The notes below the pieces were generated by a model, which made no database searches, had not been told where the DNA came from, and saw only the letters and a program-made list of their open reading frames with translations. From NCBI RefSeq assembly GCF_041321095.1, contig NZ_JBGGWE010000003.1, positions 62,001 through 126,000 on the forward strand: 64,000 nucleotides of DNA, in the 5' to 3' direction. The DNA comes from Fibrella arboris (GTDB taxonomy: Bacteria > Bacteroidota > Bacteroidia > Cytophagales > Spirosomataceae). A program made the position numbers and the translations under genes. Position 1 is the stretch's first letter; every line of letters begins with the position of its first letter. Below are positions 43,504 through 53,486 of the stretch, piece after piece.

Positions 43504-46500
43504 TTATTTCTGTGAAGGCTTGATCAGCGGCGTCTTCACTTTCTTTTCTTTGGCAGCAGCTGTCTGCGAGAACTCGTCGGGCGTTGCCACTTCTTTATCG
43601 GTAAAGTCGGCCGGAATGGCGCTGTAACCAGTTTTGGGAGCCGCTGCCGATGCGGGCTTGTCGGCGTCCAGCACATCTTTGCTCAGTGTATCAACCACGA
43701 TAGGCGTAGCTACAAACAGCGACGAGTACGTACCTACGATTACCCCGATCAGCATAGCGAACGAGAAACCACGAATGGTCGCGCCGCCGAAGATAAACAG
43801 CACCAACAGTACCAGCATAGTCGACAGACCCGTTACTGCCGTGCGGCTCAGGGTGCTGTTCAGGGCATTGTTAATGATCGTGGCAATGCCTTCTTTCTTG
43901 CCTTTATTCTCATTCAGGTATTCACGCACCCGGTCAAAGACCACAACGGTATCGTTCATCGAGTAACCCATGATCGTCAGCAGGGCCCCTACAAAGGCCT
44001 GGTCAATGTCGAGCGAGAAAGGCAGCAAGCCATTACCAATTGAGAAAATGGCCAGGATGATCAACACGTCGTGGAACAGGGCCACCACCGCACCATAGCC
44101 AAAGGCCAGTCGTTTGAATCGAATCAGGATGTAGCCGAATACAACGGCCACTGCCAGCAAAATGGACCAGATGGCCGAGTAGATCAGGTCTTTAGCAATG
44201 GTTGGCCCTACTTTCTGCGAGCTTTCGATGGTTGCTTTATTCCCACTAATACTTGACAACCCTTTCAGCACCGCCTCGGCAACCTGCTTATCCGCGTCAG
44301 GAGCGGTGTTGTCGATAGCGTAGCTAGTGGTCATTTTCACCTGATCAGAATTGATCCCGGCGCCACCATATGTTTTCACTTCGGGTTCGATGCCCCCCAA
44401 CGCAGGGGCCGCTGCGGCACGTACCTGATCGGTTGTGATTGGCTGTTCAAACTTGATCACATAAGACCGGCCACCTTTGAAGTCGACACCCAGTCCGAAG
44501 CCTTTAAACAGCACCGACACAATACCGGCAATGATAATGGCCGATGAGATGATGTAGTACGTCCGACGGTGCGATACGAAATCAAAATCAGATCCTTTGA
44601 ACAGGTTCTTCGCCCATGACGAGGTGAAGCTCAGTGTACGACCATTGCTTACGTAGGCTTCAATCATCAGTCGGGTGATCAGCAACGCGGCAAACAGCGA
44701 CGTCAGGATACCGATGATCAGCGTCGTAGCGAAACCTTTGATCAGACCCGTACCGAACAGGAACAGAATAATACCTGTCAGGAAAGTGGTTACGTTCGAG
44801 TCAAGAATGGATGACAGCGCGTTCTTGAATCCGTCAGAAATGGCTTGCCGCAAGGGTTTGCCCAGCTCGAGTTCTTCTTTTATCCGTTCGTAGATTAGTA
44901 CGTTGGCGTCAACCGACATACCGATGGTCAGCACGATACCGGCAATACCGGGCATGGTCAGTACGGTACCTGGCACAGCCGCCATCACGCCCATCAGGAA
45001 AAACAGGTTGACAAACAGCGTAACGTCGGCGATCAGACCGGCGCGGTTGTAGTACAGCGCAACGAATACCAGTACGATCAGCAGACCCACCAGCGACGAA
45101 ACAATACCCGCCTGAATAGCCTGTGAACCCAGGGTAGCCCCCACGATATTTTCTTCAACAATGTTAGCGGGTGCATCCAGCTTACCAGCTTTCAGCACGT
45201 TGGCCATATCCTTGGTTTCTTCAACGGTGAAGTTACCTGTGATGCTAGAGCTACCATTCGGGATTTCGTTCTGTACGTTTGGCGCCGTGTATACCAGCCC
45301 ATCCAGCAGGATCGCTACCGGACGGTTTACGTTGGCAGCCGTGAGTGCACGCCATTTTTTAGCCCCTTCTGCGTTCATCCGCATGGTCACTTCTGGCCGT
45401 CCCCGCTCGTCATAATCGTTACCGGCATCAGAAATCACGCTGCCTTCCAGTGGTGCTTTACCACCCGTTTTCTTCACGAAATACAAGGGCAGCAGTTCAC
45501 GGCGTGGCGTAGTGCCCTGCGCTGGAATCTCTGTAGCCTTACGATCCCAGGCAAATACCAGGTCATTAGGGAATACGGCCCGCACCTCCGGGTCGTTAAA
45601 AATGGCGTTGGCCCGCGCAGTGTCTTTCAAATCAACGGCCAGTTGGTCTTGCGCAATGGGGACGAACAGGTTCGTGAGTGCGGCCTGTGTCTGAGCTGAG
45701 TCAGCCTGTGTTTTAGCCGTATCAGCTGTGGCCACCTTCTTGGCGCCACCCAACTGAGCCGCCAGATCGCCTGAACTGGCCGTGCCTGATACAGTAGCCG
45801 TTGGTTTAGCTTTGGTAGCCGCCAGTTTACGTTCGGCTTCTGCTTTGGCCAGGTACGTACCCAGCGCTTCCAGACCCGGTGAAATTTCGTTCAGCTTGTA
45901 TACTTCCGTGAACTCCAGCTTGGCAGCGCCTGTCAACAGACGACGGATACGATCTGGATTATCAACACCCGGCAGTTCGATCAGGATACGGCCAGTACCT
46001 GGCAGGCGTTGTACGTTCGGGTTGGTTACCCCGAATTTATCAACCCGCGCCTGGATAACCCGGAATGACCGGTCGATGGCACCGCTTACCTCATCGTTCA
46101 GGAAACGCTTCACCTCGGCATCTGACGTCTGGTAGTTGATACGGGCCCGGTTTGCGCTGGTAGCAAATACGCTGGCCAGTTTAGCACCTGGAACCAGTTC
46201 TTTGTAGTTGTTGACAAACAGGTCAACGAAGCTCGACTGGCTGGTTTGCTGATCTGCTGTAGCTCGTTTGATAGCCTCGTTGAATTGAGGGTCGCGGGTA
46301 TTGCCTGCGAGTCCGCGCAGCACTTCACCCGGCGACACTTCCAATACTACGTGCATACCACCCTGAAGGTCGAGACCCAGGCCAAGCTCACGTTCAGTTA
46401 CTTCCTGAAGTGTATTGCCCAAATAAACAGGCTGCTTCCAAAGCGAATCAATATAATGTTGCTTCTTCTTGATATCTACCTCGCCTTTGCTGGTAGCGTA

Positions 46501-46611
46501 CTGCTCGGCGTCCTTTTTAATACTACGCGAGACAAAGGTAAACGACAGGTAATAGAGGCAAAGCACTGCTATTATACCTGTCAGAACCAAAACGACGGTT
46601 CTGTTTTGCAT
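43504..46611 (-). CDS. secDF: Protein translocase SecDF, single chain
   Basis: About 1035 residues from the ATG at 46611 (MQNRTVVLVLTGIIAV); a longer start at 46668 would overlap the long hairpin. SecD half: first helix, LGLDLQGGMHVVLEV, large periplasmic P1 region with a Thr/Ala/Lys-rich insert (~residues 260-320), and membrane block ending TNVTTFLTGIILFLFG. SecF half begins near residue 690 with GLGVDFKGGRSYVIKF. The fused form uses the proton gradient to help SecYEG export. Its 5' leader lies directly beside a 46-bp perfect hairpin. Confidence 0.96.
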   Translation of the reverse strand: MQNRTVVLVLTGIIAVLCLYYLSFTFVSRSIKKDAEQYATSKGEVDIKKKQHYIDSLWKQPVYLGNTLQEVTERELGLGLDLQGGMHVVLEVSPGEVLRGLAGNTRDPQFNEAIKRATADQQTSQSSFVDLFVNNYKELVPGAKLASVFATSANRARINYQTSDAEVKRFLNDEVSGAIDRSFRVIQARVDKFGVTNPNVQRLPGTGRILIELPGVDNPDRIRRLLTGAAKLEFTEVYKLNEISPGLEALGTYLAKAEAERKLAATKAKPTATVSGTASSGDLAAQLGGAKKVATADTAKTQADSAQTQAALTNLFVPIAQDQLAVDLKDTARANAIFNDPEVRAVFPNDLVFAWDRKATEIPAQGTTPRRELLPLYFVKKTGGKAPLEGSVISDAGNDYDERGRPEVTMRMNAEGAKKWRALTAANVNRPVAILLDGLVYTAPNVQNEIPNGSSSITGNFTVEETKDMANVLKAGKLDAPANIVEENIVGATLGSQAIQAGIVSSLVGLLIVLVFVALYYNRAGLIADVTLFVNLFFLMGVMAAVPGTVLTMPGIAGIVLTIGMSVDANVLIYERIKEELELGKPLRQAISDGFKNALSSILDSNVTTFLTGIILFLFGTGLIKGFATTLIIGILTSLFAALLITRLMIEAYVSNGRTLSFTSSWAKNLFKGSDFDFVSHRRTYYIISSAIIIAGIVSVLFKGFGLGVDFKGGRSYVIKFEQPITTDQVRAAAAPALGGIEPEVKTYGGAGINSDQVKMTTSYAIDNTAPDADKQVAEAVLKGLSSISGNKATIESSQKVGPTIAKDLIYSAIWSILLAVAVVFGYILIRFKRLAFGYGAVVALFHDVLIILAIFSIGNGLLPFSLDIDQAFVGALLTIMGYSMNDTVVVFDRVREYLNENKGKKEGIATIINNALNSTLSRTAVTGLSTMLVLLVLFIFGGATIRGFSFAMLIGVIVGTYSSLFVATPIVVDTLSKDVLDADKPASAAAPKTGYSAIPADFTDKEVATPDEFSQTAAAKEKKVKTPLIKPSQK

Positions 46612-46649
46612 GATGTTACGAATTAAGGATTGAATGAAAACGAAAGAAA

Positions 46650-46755
46650 AAGGCGTTTCAAGTCTCAAGTTTCAGGTTTCAAGTGCTACGCTAATCAACC
46701 ATGCGGCTAATTAGCGTAGCACTTGAAACCTGAAACTTGAGACTTGAAACGCCTT
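46650..46755. repeat. Perfect 46-bp inverted repeat built of heptamers, upstream of secDF
   Basis: Arms 46650-46695 and 46710-46755 are perfectly complementary over 46 bp with a 14-nt loop. Each arm contains four 7-mers of TTTCAAG / CTTGAAA type. It overlaps the stop codon of the preceding minus-strand gene and ends 38 bp before the secDF ATG. Confidence 0.92.
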
Positions 46756-47125
46756 ATGGTGCATTCGGCGCAATGAGGTGGCCGAAGACCTGTCGCAGAT
46801 ACGACGAATAGAAGTCAGGAACGTCAAATACCCGACGCAGAAGCGGTCGGTCTAGCGTTAGCAGCCGAATGTCATTGGCAAACAACAGGTACGTTACCTG
46901 CGAGAAATCGAACGATAGCGCCGGAGACACCACCGCTTCGTCGAGAGCTGCCTTTATAACAGCCGCCTCTTTTTGCTCTCCCGCTTTCTGGGCTTTCCTG
47001 GCCGATGTTGTTGCCTTTACGGGTCGCTCAACCGCACGCATCGACGGGCCAATTCCGCTGTGAAGCAGCAGTAGCAGCCCGGCTAAGGAGAGGGTTAAAA
47101 AACGATGTAACAGACGATTCGGCAT
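46754..47125 (-). CDS. Hypothetical exported protein upstream of secDF
   Basis: About 123 residues from the ATG at 47125 (a TTG four codons earlier is less likely). N-terminal membrane anchor or signal (RFLTLSLAGLLLLLHSGIG), a Lys/Ala/Glu-rich middle (ATTSARKAQKAGEQKEAAV), then a compact C-terminal part (SFDFSQVTYLLFANDIRLLT). No family recognised. Same strand as secDF, with the long hairpin between them. Confidence 0.6.
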   Translation of the reverse strand: MPNRLLHRFLTLSLAGLLLLLHSGIGPSMRAVERPVKATTSARKAQKAGEQKEAAVIKAALDEAVVSPALSFDFSQVTYLLFANDIRLLTLDRPLLRRVFDVPDFYSSYLRQVFGHLIAPNAP

Positions 47126-47385
47126 GTGTATTGACAACGCGGATCACAAATTTCGCACCATTTTCAACTGTAAACAAGAGAAAGTTGGGCAAGCCCCTGT
47201 AAAAAAATGCGTGTAACAGCTTCACGGGATGAACACGATTGGTCTACTTTAGCTGAAATTAATCCTATTTGTATAAGGTTTTGAACCGCTTTATCTTCTG
47301 TCACGAATGCCATAGAGCCTGGACCGGTTAGGCGGAAAACAGGCGTAATCAGGCTGTTTGAGCCTGTAGTCCCGACCTTTGGACT

Positions 47386-48258
47386 ATGGACTTTTCGAAA
47401 ATCATCTCATTACTCACGACAGAACTAACCGGATGGGCCCGATACGGGGTCCGGCTTATTCCCCGCTTAGCCCTTTCGTTACTTGTTTTAACAGTAGCCA
47501 TTTTCGTGGCCCGGTGGATTAGTCGGTGGGTACGTGTCGGCCTGAATCGGGTGAGCACCAATCAATCGCTGGCCAGTCTCACGGGTTCGGTAGTTCGGGT
47601 AATTATAGTAGCCATAGGTTTATTCATGGCCCTCGGTATTCTGGGGCTCGAGAAGACGGTAACCTCCCTGCTGGCAGGCGCAGGTGTCATTGCCCTGGCG
47701 GTAGGTTTCGCTTTTCAGGACCTGACAGCCAACTTTATTTCGGGTACCATGATTGCGCTGGCACGACCCGTTCAGGTCGGCGACACTATTGAAACAAACG
47801 GGTTTACGGGTAAGGTGCTGTACGTCAGAATCCGGTCGATTGTGCTGGATAATGGGCAGGGGCAAACAGTGGAAATTCCCAGCAAAGATGTTTTTCAAAA
47901 GCCGATCATCAACCACTCCCGAAACGGGTTGCGGCGCATTGAAGTACTGGCCGGCGTTTCGTATCTGGATGAGTTAAGTAAGGCCAAACGGGTGGCGCAG
48001 GATGCCGTTAAAGCCCTCCCGTTTATCGCCAACGGCCAATCGGTTGAACTGCATTACCGGACTTTTGGCGACAACAACATCCAGTTTGTTCTCTGGTTCT
48101 GGATTAACCCGTTAGTTACCAACCCTGCCGCAGCGCAAAGCGAGGCGATCATGGCTATTCGGGATGCGTTCCATCGGCACCAGATTTTAATGGTCTTCGC
48201 GGGTCACTCGTTCGACTTGAAACAAAAGCTGTTTGGCGATCCGGCCGATAACGCTTAA
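47386..48258 (+). CDS. mscS: Small-conductance mechanosensitive channel (MscS family)
   Basis: 290 residues, the length of core MscS. Three N-terminal membrane helices, then the pore helix and beta domain: LLAGAGVIALAVGFAFQDLTANFISGTMIALARPVQVGDTIETNGFTGKV, a clear family signature, with NGQGQTVEIPSKDVFQKPIINHSRNG. It opens on membrane tension during osmotic downshock. Convergent with maf; CAGGTACGTT at 48263 fills the 16-bp gap. Confidence 0.94.
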   Translation: MDFSKIISLLTTELTGWARYGVRLIPRLALSLLVLTVAIFVARWISRWVRVGLNRVSTNQSLASLTGSVVRVIIVAIGLFMALGILGLEKTVTSLLAGAGVIALAVGFAFQDLTANFISGTMIALARPVQVGDTIETNGFTGKVLYVRIRSIVLDNGQGQTVEIPSKDVFQKPIINHSRNGLRRIEVLAGVSYLDELSKAKRVAQDAVKALPFIANGQSVELHYRTFGDNNIQFVLWFWINPLVTNPAAAQSEAIMAIRDAFHRHQILMVFAGHSFDLKQKLFGDPADNA

Positions 48259-48274
48259 CCCCCAGGTACGTTGC

Positions 48275-48850
48275 CTACGCCCGGTAAGGCAGTAACGCCT
48301 GATACACCCGGTGGGTGGGTAGGCCCATCACCGTATAAAAAGACCCTTCGAGCCGCTGCACGCCAACAAGCCCGATGAAATCCTGCGCACCATAAGCCCC
48401 TGCTTTGTCGAAAGGCTGACAGACCCGGATGTAATACTCGATCTCTTCCTCTGTGAGACGGGCAAAATAAACGGTCGCCTCGTCGGTGAATGACATAATG
48501 CCTTCCGGAGTCAACAGGCAAACGCCGGTGCGTACCCGATGTGCCCGATCACTCAGGCTTCGCAACATTCGATGCGCATCAGCCGCGTCAACAGGTTTGT
48601 TCAGAATCTGGTTGTCGAGTATCACTACTGTATCAGCACAGAGAACAATACGTTCGCCCAGGTCGGCAGCAAATTCAGCGGCTTTCTGTCTGGCTAAGAA
48701 CTCAGCTACCTCATCAACCGGCATGGTCTCAGAGAACGCCTCGTCGGTGGGGCGGGTCTCGATCGTGAAAGCAAAACCGGTATCGGCCAGTAGTTGCCGA
48801 CGACGGGGCGACCCCGACGCCAGCACCAGTGGGTATTTCAATAGAAACAT
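48275..48850 (-). CDS. maf: Maf-type nucleoside triphosphate pyrophosphatase
   Basis: 191 residues. SGSPRRRQLL (12-21), VLCADTVVILDNQILNKP, RTGVCLL and FDKAGAYGAQDFIG...GSFYTVMGLP are the Maf motifs. The enzyme removes pyrophosphate from non-canonical or dTTP/UTP nucleotides. It ends 16 bp from the mscS stop and starts 30 bp after the DUF5686 gene, so it is probably the second gene of that leftward transcript. Confidence 0.94.
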   Translation of the reverse strand: MFLLKYPLVLASGSPRRRQLLADTGFAFTIETRPTDEAFSETMPVDEVAEFLARQKAAEFAADLGERIVLCADTVVILDNQILNKPVDAADAHRMLRSLSDRAHRVRTGVCLLTPEGIMSFTDEATVYFARLTEEEIEYYIRVCQPFDKAGAYGAQDFIGLVGVQRLEGSFYTVMGLPTHRVYQALLPYRA

Positions 48851-48880
48851 AAATGACAGCGTAACTAAATGACAGTTTCT

Positions 48881-51490
48881 TCAGAAACTGAACTCGATGC
48901 CGCCTTTGATCACAAACCGGTCGACACCTGGCCCCAGGTAGTTGAGCCGATGAACAACCTGCACCCGGAATAGCTTAAAGATATTGCTGATTCCGTAGCC
49001 CGCTTCAACGTAAGGGATATTCGGATCCAGCGAACCGAATACCGTGGGGCGAACGCCCGGGCGAACATCCTGCGGGGCATCAACGCGCCGGTTTGGCTCC
49101 CGGCGAGCTCCCCATAGCACATCGGCATTTGCCCACAGGCGCCAGTTGAGTTTCTTGATCAGGGGTAGCCGGTTGAACACAAACCCATCGAAACCGTGCT
49201 GCCAGTGAAGCGTAACAAAGCGGTCGCTCACAAACTCATAGAACTGCATGCGGTTAAATGTATTCGGTGCAAAGAAGAATGTCGGGTTTCCGGTATGGGT
49301 AAACAGCAGGGGCGCTGGTAGCCGCGAGGGCGTATAACCAGCCTGCAATACGTAGGATGAACGGCCTAGTTTACCAAATTTCAACGTCTGGAACGCCCGT
49401 AATGAATACCGATCGTAGTTAAAGTCACCGCCAAAAGCCCGGTGCCCATGCGTGTATTTCAACCAGATAACCGGGGTACGTTTAGTGGCTATCGGAATAC
49501 GCTCGTTCCCATCCATGATATACGTTTCCTTACGAGCCAGCCGTGCTTCTATTGACCAGTACGAGTCATTGAAGTCGGGGCGGGTAGGTGAATTGTTATC
49601 GAGATCGGGTTGCGTACGATAATGGAAGGGGAAGGTTGGCATGAACGTCCGGTCACCAATGGCAGCGGTAAACATCATGCCTTTCAGCGGTTCGGTACGA
49701 AAATAGAGTTCCTGGCTGTTGCTATAATAGCCACCCCGATACTGCCCGAACCGGCTAAAGGCGTAGAACACTTTGTTCCCATTGATCAATTCAGGGGTAA
49801 AGCCCAACCGTTCCAGGTCATAAGCTACCTTAGCCCCGATGATGGTCCACTTACGGCGCGACAGAATATAATCATATTCCAGGCCACCCTTAAAGCGGGC
49901 ATCGCCGGTTCCGTAGGCCGCATAGGCACGCAGCACCATTGCTTTACTGAAGTTACCGTTGGTACGGAAACCGGCCCGCAACCGAAGGCCCTCAATATTG
50001 TTAACTGCCAGAGCGTATGGATAAGGCCCCCAGTCGATTGGCCCGCGTCGGTACCAGCCTGTCGTGGCAATCCGGGTGAGGATTTCGGTAGTGCGAACCA
50101 GCGGCACCGCCCGGAGCGTATCAATCAGCCCCTGCACCTTTCGGTCAGCAACGCTCAATGAATCACCTGCTCCCAGGTTTTTGCGTACGTTAGACCAGTA
50201 TAGTTCTTCAGCTATCGCATCTTCTTTAGCATCTCCTTCCAGTTCTTCGATCGGCACGGTATTCGTTTTGGCCGTGTCGGCTACAGATACAGTTCGATCG
50301 TAGAAGCCAAGCGGCTTGGGTTTATTAAGTACAAATCCACCATTGCGCGTTACCTGCTGTGCCATGGCGCCAATGGAATTTTTCCCAATGCCATACAGCT
50401 CGGCGGTCGTACGCATGGCTACCGGCATCCATCCAATTTTTGTCCCTATCGAATCGAGCGCAGGTTCCAGTTCCTGTTCAATTTCCAGTCGACGCACGTA
50501 ATTCAGGTTTGCCTCTGCGCCTACTTTCGCCTCAATCATGGTCAGAGCAAACGTAGTGGTGTCGATCCACATTTTCCCGGTAAACAACAGATCCTGTTTA
50601 TTCTTCGGATCAAACTGAATTTCGTAGCAGACAAACTCCCCTATTTTGGTTGTGTCGGCCAGATACATCGAGTACCAGCCTTTCCAGTCGGCCCCTACCG
50701 GCGAAGCAAAATCTTTACCTAATACCCGAATGTAGTTCTGGTAAAAGTTATAACTGAGCGCGTTGCCACCCACAAACTGTGAGATGATTTCCGGCTCAAC
50801 AATGTCCATTCCTTTCAGGCGCGTCTTCAGAATATCTTCGTGGCGGCGTTCCGGCGATTCCCGGTAGTAATACTTGCTAACTGATTCAGTCATCATCAGC
50901 GGCATCATCTTACGGCCGAGATCATCCGTGACGGAATCTTTTTTATCCATAGCCGCCAATACCCTTTTGATCAGCGGATTGCTTCGGAGCTTGTCTGAAA
51001 TATGGGTGAGTGAGATACTTGTTTTGGCGTAGCTGTCGTATTCATACGCCCGAATACGGCTTCGGTCATTTTTGTCGAGATTCTTGCGCACATTACGCAG
51101 AATGCCCCAGGCAGGGTTTTCGCCAGCGCGTACGACTACTTCCTGCAGCACTTTACCCGCAGGAGGTAGCTTGAACACTACTTGCTGGGTGAGTTTATTT
51201 TTATCGATCCCAAATCGTTTTACCCCGAACCCCATCGAGCTCACGTAAACCGAATCGGTCAGACGAGTTGTCTTTAAGACAAATATGCCTTTTTCGTCCG
51301 ACGTAACGCCAACGTTACGCCCGACCAACGCAATACTGGCAAAGGGCACCCCTTCGCCCGACCGGGAATCAATGACCGTCCCGCTCACGACATAGGTCGG
51401 TGTCTGAGCGGTTGCTACTACCCCCGTTACACTCGTTAGTATCAGTGAAATGAAATAAACCCGTAACTTACTAAAGTACAATTTAGACAT
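48881..51490 (-). CDS. DUF5686 family outer-membrane protein with carboxypeptidase-like domain
   Basis: 869 residues. Signal peptide, then a carboxypeptidase-regulatory-like domain (VVSGTVIDSRSGEGVPFASIALVGRNVGVTSDEKGIF), a middle region with LRNVRKNLDKNDRSRIRAYEYDSYAKTSISLTHIS and YYYRESPERRHEDI typical of DUF5686, and a long beta-barrel ending RFVIKGGIEFSF. Function unknown; an outer-membrane barrel is inferred. A TATATTTG promoter element lies about 20 bp upstream of the start. Confidence 0.88.
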   Translation of the reverse strand: MSKLYFSKLRVYFISLILTSVTGVVATAQTPTYVVSGTVIDSRSGEGVPFASIALVGRNVGVTSDEKGIFVLKTTRLTDSVYVSSMGFGVKRFGIDKNKLTQQVVFKLPPAGKVLQEVVVRAGENPAWGILRNVRKNLDKNDRSRIRAYEYDSYAKTSISLTHISDKLRSNPLIKRVLAAMDKKDSVTDDLGRKMMPLMMTESVSKYYYRESPERRHEDILKTRLKGMDIVEPEIISQFVGGNALSYNFYQNYIRVLGKDFASPVGADWKGWYSMYLADTTKIGEFVCYEIQFDPKNKQDLLFTGKMWIDTTTFALTMIEAKVGAEANLNYVRRLEIEQELEPALDSIGTKIGWMPVAMRTTAELYGIGKNSIGAMAQQVTRNGGFVLNKPKPLGFYDRTVSVADTAKTNTVPIEELEGDAKEDAIAEELYWSNVRKNLGAGDSLSVADRKVQGLIDTLRAVPLVRTTEILTRIATTGWYRRGPIDWGPYPYALAVNNIEGLRLRAGFRTNGNFSKAMVLRAYAAYGTGDARFKGGLEYDYILSRRKWTIIGAKVAYDLERLGFTPELINGNKVFYAFSRFGQYRGGYYSNSQELYFRTEPLKGMMFTAAIGDRTFMPTFPFHYRTQPDLDNNSPTRPDFNDSYWSIEARLARKETYIMDGNERIPIATKRTPVIWLKYTHGHRAFGGDFNYDRYSLRAFQTLKFGKLGRSSYVLQAGYTPSRLPAPLLFTHTGNPTFFFAPNTFNRMQFYEFVSDRFVTLHWQHGFDGFVFNRLPLIKKLNWRLWANADVLWGARREPNRRVDAPQDVRPGVRPTVFGSLDPNIPYVEAGYGISNIFKLFRVQVVHRLNYLGPGVDRFVIKGGIEFSF

Positions 51491-51510
51491 ATACGATGCA
51501 GGTGCTTACA

Positions 51511-51518
51511 CAAATATA
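51511..51518 (-). promoter_or_regulatory. -7 element of the DUF5686-maf unit
   Basis: TATATTTG on the minus strand, fitting TAnnTTTG, about 20 bp before the ATG. No clear -33 box. Confidence 0.5.
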
Positions 51519-51786
51519 CGGTAGGGTGGTAGGTAGCGATGGGTGTAATGGCGCAAAACGGCAATGTCAATGCGTGAAATGAGTAAACGTTTGTATGAGG
51601 TAGCCGCCTATTAAGCACTTCGCTCAGAGTAAGTTCCTTATTTCAGTCTACTAAATTACTACCGGTTACATGACAAATCAGCATTAAAAATTTTAAATGT
51701 TCTACAGTACGCTCATTTTTTTGAACAATAGAGGACCGCTAAAATCGAGCTTCGTTTCCCGTTTTTCAGAAATTTCAGGTATTGGC

Positions 51787-52205
51787 TTACATGAAGGCCT
51801 GGTATTGAAGCGTTAGTTGCCCCAATCGGCCAATTGGCACAATTCGATGATGATCGAGCGCTACCTGATAATACGGCCTATTCTGATAATCGAGCGTTAA
51901 CTTACTACTGTGCCCTTTTAGTAAGTAGTTTACCCCAACGCTATATACGCCCAGCGTGCTGACAACCCGTTGGTAGGTGGACATTTGTGCCTAAGCATAA
52001 GGCATCAAGGTACCATTACCAGCACCAAATAAACCCTGTTTCAATAGGTAACCCACCTGCAAATAGATCACATGACCCGTTCCGAACATTGGCAATGCGT
52101 TTTCCTGAGTACCACCAAGGCGTCCCCCTCCCGGAGCGGATGTATTAGCGATAGCTGAAGCGGAATTCATGATTCCATTAAAGCACAGATGATTTCTATC
52201 CTAGT
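51787..52205 (-). pseudogene. Remnant of a phosphate-selective-porin-like outer-membrane protein
   Basis: One minus-strand frame reads FNGIMNSASA..., RLGGTQENALPMFGTGHVIYLQVGYLL, LMPYA, then an in-frame TAG, then STYQRVVSTLGVYSVGVNYLLKGHSSKLTLDYQNRP to the natural end. This is the C-terminal barrel part of Bacteroidetes OprO/P-like porins, with the first stop upstream near 52195 and another in the middle. So about 130 codons of a once ~400-codon gene remain. No function expected. Confidence 0.8.
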
Positions 52206-52211
52206 CGGTAT

Positions 52212-52239
52212 AAAAAAACCCAGCTATGCATGAATAGCT
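52212..52239 (-). terminator. Terminator of the lipoprotein remnant
   Basis: On the minus strand AGCTAT, 6-nt loop, ATAGCT, then GGG and seven T. The TAG stop of the gene at 52224 is in the stem. Confidence 0.6.
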
Positions 52240-52451
52240 GTGCCCGTCGCGGTATTTAAAGGCATATCCAGCAATGAAGCAATGGCCCGTAGATTCATGG
52301 TCTGATACGTGGTATCAGTCGAGCCTGCTTCTTTTAACGGCATCGGGCAGGAGGGCAACGTATCTGTCATGACGGGCGTTGGCAAGGCGACGGCAGGGCG
52401 TAACCAGATACAGCCAGCCAACTCAACCCAACAGCAATAAGTGGTTTCATG
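52224..52451 (-). pseudogene. Probable frameshifted small lipoprotein gene
   Basis: From the ATG at 52451 the frame reads MKPLIAVGLSWLA; one frame over the sequence continues as LAGCIWLRPAVALPTPVMTDTLPSCP... to a stop at 52224. A switch within the repeated GGCTGGCTG would join a signal peptide with lipobox LAGC to the rest, giving about 76 residues. This suggests a frameshift at that repeat, or a sequencing error. Function unknown. Confidence 0.5.
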
Positions 52452-52546
52452 GCTGGCCGCGGCGGTTCGAGCCCAAAATCACCTACCTATTGCCCGGTAA
52501 CCGTTGAAAACCAGTTGAAGGAGGCTTACAAGCAGGTTATAGCAAC

Positions 52547-52957
52547 CTAGTTGACCGGCTGCCGGGTCAGCACTAGCTCTTTGCTGATAAAGCGAACGCC
52601 CTTATAGACAGTGGCAACAAGCGTATTGGTATTGCTCAGCCGCATATCCACATCAAATTTAGAGCCTGACGATGGATGAATCATGGTTCCTCCCTTCCAC
52701 TCATTATCGGCATAGGACAGATTCGTCAGTACAACCCGGTTGTTGATATCACCATAGCTCGTAGCGCAACTGGCGCTGATAGCGGCCATACGACCGAAAT
52801 AGCGGCCGTTCTCCCGATATATTTCTATACAGGTCTGCTTCTTCGGGAAAAGCCAACGACCTACAATACGGTCTGCGCTGGCGTCAGTCGACTGGCCAGC
52901 AGTTGTAACAACTAAGCAAAGTAGCAGGCTGAGGCCGAGCTTGGTGACAAAAAGCAT
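52547..52957 (-). CDS. DUF2147 domain protein
   Basis: 136 residues. Signal peptide (LSLLLCLVVTTAGQ), then IVGRWLFPKKQTCIEIYRENGRYFGRM, the start of the small DUF2147 beta-barrel domain (lipocalin-like), ending FISKELVLTRQPVN. Periplasmic; role unknown. It stands alone in a gene-poor stretch. Confidence 0.82.
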   Translation of the reverse strand: MLFVTKLGLSLLLCLVVTTAGQSTDASADRIVGRWLFPKKQTCIEIYRENGRYFGRMAAISASCATSYGDINNRVVLTNLSYADNEWKGGTMIHPSSGSKFDVDMRLSNTNTLVATVYKGVRFISKELVLTRQPVN

Positions 52958-53077
52958 GAGAACGGGTTTGTTGTGTACTGCGACTGAAACAGCTAACGAA
53001 AATACATAGTTTCATTAAAATTATCACAAAGTCTATAATTATTATAGATTTAATCCCAAGCAGTAAATTGACACAAA

Positions 53078-53126
53078 AAAGCCGTCGGAGAAACTCCGCC
53101 GGCTTTCCGCTTCTATCCACACCATT
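53078..53126 (-). repeat. Hairpin element, copy 1
   Basis: A 13-3-13 hairpin (53078-53106, one internal mismatch) followed on the plus strand by CCGCTTCTATCCACACCATT. On the minus strand the stem is followed by a T run, so it can act as a leftward terminator. Matches copy 2 at 53487 in geometry and tail. The 409-bp interval between the copies holds no convincing gene. Confidence 0.65.
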
Positions 53127-53486
53127 ACAGAGTAGGTACATCGCTGCACCTGACTCTGATGTTCAACCTTCCCTTTGTAAAGGATCTATATACATAATCG
53201 GCAACTGGAGTAAAATAAGTTACCTACTGTATGTCATATCAAAAACAACTACCCAAAAACCAGGCGGCTGGTGTGCAGCTCACTACAGATGAGGCCAGCC
53301 TTTTTAGTCTCCTAGTTTACTGGATTAACGCAGACTCACTTTAAAAATTGTTATGCTAACCAATCACTTTTTCAGAACAAATCAAAGTGAAGCAAAAAGT
53401 GGTAGAGTTCAAATTCAACCGAGTAAACGGTATGTATGTAGGTCGGTTAGCCACTTTCTTGGTATTACTGGCATGCATTGGTAAAA

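Noticed and set aside
53068..53292. Small ORFs across the paired hairpins as RiPP precursors
   Set aside because: Frames in the two copies do not conserve a peptide or stop position, while the stem is conserved by compensated changes, so RNA or DNA structure fits better.
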